Below are positions 60,807 to 64,000 of a stretch of 64,000 nt of DNA, piece after piece. Below the pieces are notes generated by a model that was not told the DNA's origin, searched no databases, and saw only the letters and a list, made by a program, of their open reading frames with translations. Position 1 is the stretch's first letter; each line of letters opens with the position of its first letter. Origin of the DNA: Hofstenia miamia (lineage: Eukaryota > Xenacoelomorpha > Acoela); assembly GCA_004352715.1 (NCBI GenBank), contig SCFE01000057.1, positions 1,740,689 through 1,804,688 on the forward strand. The letters are read 5' to 3'. The position numbers and the translations under genes were made by a program.

Positions 60807-61459
60807 NNNNNNNNNNNNNNNNNNNNNNNNNNNNNNNNNNNNNNNNNNNNNNNNNNNNNNNNNNNNNNNNNNNNNNNNNNNNNNNNNNNNNNNNNNNNNN
60901 NNNNNNNNNNNNNNNNNNNNNNNNNNNNNNNNNNNNNNNNNNNNNNNNNNNNNNNNNNNNNNNNNNNNNNNNNNNNNNNNNNNNNNNNNNNNNNNNNNNN
61001 NNNNNNNNNNNNNNNNNNNNNNNNNNNNNNNNNNNNNNNNNNNNNNNNNNNNNNNNNNNNNNNNNNNNNNNNNNNNNNNNNNNNNNNNNNNNNNNNNNNN
61101 NNNNNNNNNNNNNNNNNNNNNNNNNNNNNNNNNNNNNNNNNNNNNNNNNNNNNNNNNNNNNNNNNNNNNNNNNNNNNNNNNNNNNNNNNNNNNNNNNNNN
61201 NNNNNNNNNNNNNNNNNNNNNNNNNNNNNNNNNNNNNNNNNNNNNNNNNNNNNNNNNNNNNNNNNNNNNNNNNNNNNNNNNNNNNNNNNNNNNNNNNNNN
61301 NNNNNNNNNNNNNNNNNNNNNNNNNNNNNNNNNNNNNNNNNNNNNNNNNNNNNNNNNNNNNNNNNNNNNNNNNNNNNNNNNNNNNNNNNNNNNNNNNNNN
61401 NNNNNNNNNNNNNNNNNNNNNNNNNNNNNNNNNNNNNNNNNNNNNNNNNNNNNNNNNNN
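60807..61459. other. Assembly gap, 653 N
   Basis: N run of non-round length, probably an estimated gap size. Confidence 0.99.
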
Positions 61460-61804
61460 AAACACGAATTTATAAAATAAAATCACAGTTTGAAAAATCT
61501 GGTTTTATCACAGCTTTTCAGCAAAATGGTCTACATCCCCATTTTTTTACAATCCTCAGTACCCTGATTTATCCTAATGTAGAACCTATGTAAGATTTTA
61601 AAGGACAAGGTAAAGCTCAGAAATAATGTTCGTAATATACCAATGCACAATTGTTGATGGTTGTGCCTACTAGTAGCTGACCTACGGCATGTTCCCAATT
61701 NGATGTAGTTTTTGGTGATAACAAACCCGCACTGAAAAAAAAGCATGTTGCCAAATTTTGCAGTCTTAACAAAAAGCCAACTTACTAAATATATATACTT
61801 GTGT

Positions 61805-62162
61805 GGGCAACTATTATTAATTAACCAAATACATTCCATAAAATTTAAATTGCATACCAATAAAAAGTCTGACAGTAATAAGAAAATAAAGTAGCAAGCA
61901 GTAATTTGACATAAAATGGTAAATAATTGTTAAACTTGATAACACACTTATATTTATAAAGTTCATCATTGACAATCATTATCAATATTAAGCAAAACAA
62001 ATTGGCCATTAAATGTGCCTTCTAAAATTGTTAGCTTCTTACGAGGCATTTTTTCTAATTTGTAACTCTTGTCTACTACAAATTTTCTAGGATTGACCTT
62101 CTTTAGAAATTGTAGTTGTAAAGCATCATTGTAAATGTGTTTTACAATTACCACATGCTTGC
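61805..62162 (-). pseudogene. Second copy of the zinc-finger-gene 3' exon, cut at N 62163
   Basis: Near-identical to about 62345-62691, including the coding part KHVVIVKHIYNDALQLQFLK to the CQ stop (62160-61966), with Asn for Asp in the final acidic motif and Gly for Asp earlier. It is cut by the N exactly within the exon. It could be a tandem duplicate or the other haplotype misplaced. Confidence 0.6.
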
Positions 62163-62163
62163 N

Positions 62164-62301
62164 GAAAATTTGAATCAGGCTTATTGTCATCTAATTGAGT
62201 AAGGGAATTTGAAGAAAGTGATAGGGTAATTAAATCTTTCGGGATAGATTGATCTGGTGAGTTTCGTGTGGATGAGTCAATTGAAAGTGATTGAAAACTC
62301 A
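62164..62301 (-). CDS. Possible first exon of an unidentified protein
   Basis: From an ATG at 62301 (-): MSFQSLSIDSSTRNSPDQSI followed by a Ser/Leu/Asp-rich stretch, open to the N at 62163. It would precede the exon at 61966-62162 on the same strand, but the join is lost at the N. No domain was recognised. Confidence 0.35.
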
Positions 62302-62493
62302 TTTCAATTACTAAAACAGCAAATTCAATTAACTTATGTTTTTTGTAAATAACTATTATTAACCAAATACATTCCATAAAATTTAAATTGCATACAATAA
62401 GTAATAAGAAAATAAAGTAGCAAGCAGTAATTTGACATAAAATGGCAAATAATTGTTAAACTTGATAACACACTTATATTTATAAAGTTCATC

Positions 62494-63060
62494 ATTGACA
62501 ATCATCATCAATATTAAGCAAAACAAATTGGTCATTAAATGTGCCTTCTAAAATTGTTAGCTTTTTACGAGGCATTCTTTCTAATTTGTAACTCTTGTCT
62601 ACTACAAATTTTCTAGGATTGACCTTCTTTAGAAATTGTAGTTGTAAAGCATCATTGTAAATGTGTTTTACAATTACCACATGCTTGCGACACTCTCCAT
62701 TAGCATAGTCGTCATCAACAGACACGATTTTGCCAACATTAATAGTCGATACACACAGAGAACATATGCCATCATAAAGACAGGATTGATGTACTAACTG
62801 AACGCACTTTTTACATTCAATTTATTGCAATAAATTTGGTGACAGATACAATTCATCTAAATTAATATTATTATGCACGTGCATATTTCGAAATATAACA
62901 GTTAATTTAGTTAAATGATTTTAAGACAATGCTTTATTTTTTGAGATAGAGAAATATGAATTAACCTGGCAGCAAGAGTTGGATCAGAAAATCCTTGGCC
63001 ACAGAAGCAGGAAGTTGTTTTAGGGAGACTTAACAATACTGAATTTAATCTCTGAATTTC
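62494..63060 (-). CDS. Unidentified gene with PHD-like cysteine motif, two exons
   Basis: Minus strand. The upstream exon near 63060-62967 reads INEQDEIQRLNSVLLS then SCFCGQGFSDPTLAAR and ends at a donor CCAG|GTTAAT. The downstream exon, about 62865-62494, reads ELYLSPNLLQ, a stop, then IECKKCVQLVHQSCLYDGIC with SLC after it, VGKIVSVDDDYANGECRKHVV, KHIYNDALQLQFLKKVNPRK, LTILEGTFN and a final DDDCQ stop. The C..C...VH..C......C..C spacing is that of the second half of a PHD-type finger. An in-frame TAA just before it may mean a pseudogene or that the exon starts later. Function unknown; the repeated copy at 61805-62162 suggests a multicopy or mobile origin. Confidence 0.4.
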
Positions 63061-63717
63061 GTCTTGTTCGTTGATGAGACAGTCTTGTCTTTAACAACTT
63101 TTTGAATTCTCCTGACTTTAATTTGCAAATGCTCTAACTAAAGTGACAATCAATAACTAATTTGAACGATTTCATGTAATATAAATATACAATTACATAA
63201 TTTATTAAATATCAAAGGAGTAAGTTGTTAAATAAAATTTGAAAATCAAATTTTCAATTTGAAATAGAAGTAGAATATATAGAAATTAGAAGTACATTTT
63301 CAAGAAAATCATCTTTTGTCGAAGTTCCTACATCAGTTTTACAAGCTTTTTTCTGTTTGCATCTTTCAACGTTTAAAAAATTTTCTAATCTAAAAGAATT
63401 GCTTACAGTTATATTATATAAGCACTAAATGCACAATTTGTGTGAAGCTCAGCCGCCAACATTTCCACCTTAGGACGTCTAATGAGCAAAGAAGAGTTAT
63501 GTCCGAATTGAAACAGCATTAACATTGCGTAAGGTATGCCTAAATTTTGATTGTACGTATTTATGTTTCCAAAATGTTCTTGAAATTTCAAATTTACTTT
63601 ATTTTGTAATAAATTATATTTTACATTTAACTATTTTTGCAAAGAGGGTGTGATAAAATTTAAATTCATATTTTAAATGTAGAAAAATTATTTTAAAGTT
63701 TGTAATCGTGTTCTCAG
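63061..63717. other. Mostly non-coding
   Basis: A minus-strand open frame at 63591-63409 (NLGIPYAMLMLFQFGH, RRPKVEMLAAELHTNC) has protein-like composition and could be another exon of the unidentified gene at 62494-63060. No domain was recognised. Confidence 0.3.
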
Positions 63718-63850
63718 ATTTGATCGCATTCAGTATTGGTCTCATCAAGACGCTGCAAGAATAGAGCCTTCTCGTGTGTGGTCTTTAATCATTGATGGAA
63801 TGGATCAGAAAAAGACTTTTCTTCCACAATTTGTAGGTTCACTTTCAAAG
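63718..63850 (+). CDS. Exon of a transposase-derived protein (IIDGMDQ motif)
   Basis: Between an acceptor TTCTCAG and a donor AAAG|GTTTAC. The exon reads RIQYWSHQDAARIEPSRVWS followed by LIIDGMDQKKTFLPQF and SLSK. An (I/L)IIDGMDQ.KT.LP motif after a short RE/RI.PS helix is a hallmark of a widespread family of uncharacterised, transposon-derived proteins in invertebrates, where the D is thought to be part of an RNase-H-like catalytic core. The rest of the gene would lie past the window end. Confidence 0.5.
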
Positions 63851-64000
63851 GTTTACATATTTTTTCCTCATTTTATTGTTAACATGTTCTGCATAGTTAA
63901 CATAACATTGCTTCTGTATAATTTAAAATCTTACATTATTTTTAATTTTTTTTTCATTGAAACAAATCTTTGTAAAGTTTATCACAGCTAATTAACCTAA

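Noticed and set aside
60727-61593. Open frames through the 653-N gap
   Set aside because: Same reason; no recognisable sequence at either edge.
1-64000. CRISPR arrays, operons and bacterial regulatory sites
   Set aside because: No direct-repeat arrays with unique spacers; the DNA is clearly eukaryotic.

Overview
The window is AT-rich nuclear DNA from an invertebrate metazoan. This is judged from spliced genes with GT-AG introns, a eukaryotic tRNA-Gly, and many animal-type transposable elements (CR1/L2-like LINEs with esterase or PHD ORF1 proteins and 2A-like motifs, a Penelope-like element, Tc1/mariner, hAT, CACTA-like, Ty3/gypsy). The species cannot be named from the sequence. The assembly is fragmented: two long N runs (1000 and 653 bases) and eight single Ns, several of which sit beside duplicated sequence and look like imperfect contig joins.

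Only two host genes are clear. The first is a complete seven-exon monoglyceride-lipase-type serine hydrolase on the + strand (24069-32696). Its splice phases agree throughout, it encodes 300 residues, and the Ser/Asp/His triad is intact. Its introns hold LINE debris, a 103-bp MITE, a perfect 21-bp inverted repeat and two unexplained exon-like blocks. The second is the 5' part of a long-chain acyl-CoA synthetase-like gene (40533-41800, +) with a ZZ zinc finger at its N-terminus, an unusual domain pairing. Its first exon appears twice only because of a contig-end overlap. Partial coding exons of unidentified genes lie at 35605-35805, 61966-63060 and 63718-63850.

The rest is mostly transposon sequence. 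1-2.4 kb: CACTA-like transposase gene (-) with a possible BEN exon. 3.8 kb: tRNA-Gly(UCC). 5.4-7.2 kb: broken hAT. 7.3-9.0 kb: a duplicated repeat pair that reveals a MITE and tRNA-like elements. 11.6 kb: LINE RT scrap. 17.6-19.3 kb: LINE endonuclease split by an 880-bp TTAA element. 22-23.7 kb: LINE RT (-). 33.5-34.0 kb: Penelope-like GIY-YIG end between inverted repeats carrying hammerhead-like cores. 35.8-38.7 kb: two LINEs. 42.5-44.3 kb: Tc1 transposon split by a solo LTR. 44.3-48.6 kb: Gag remnant (-) between LTR copies. 51.7-52.6 kb: Ty3/gypsy Gag. 54.6-58.7 kb: three LINE pieces, one with esterase ORF1 plus endonuclease. 58.7 kb to the end: LTR copy, gaps and partial genes.

The most interesting structure not covered by standard gene classes is a set of five short tRNA-like elements. 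They have good acceptor, D and T arms, but the anticodon arm is an over-long stem with a 4-5 nt loop, and each is followed by a T run like a Pol III terminator.
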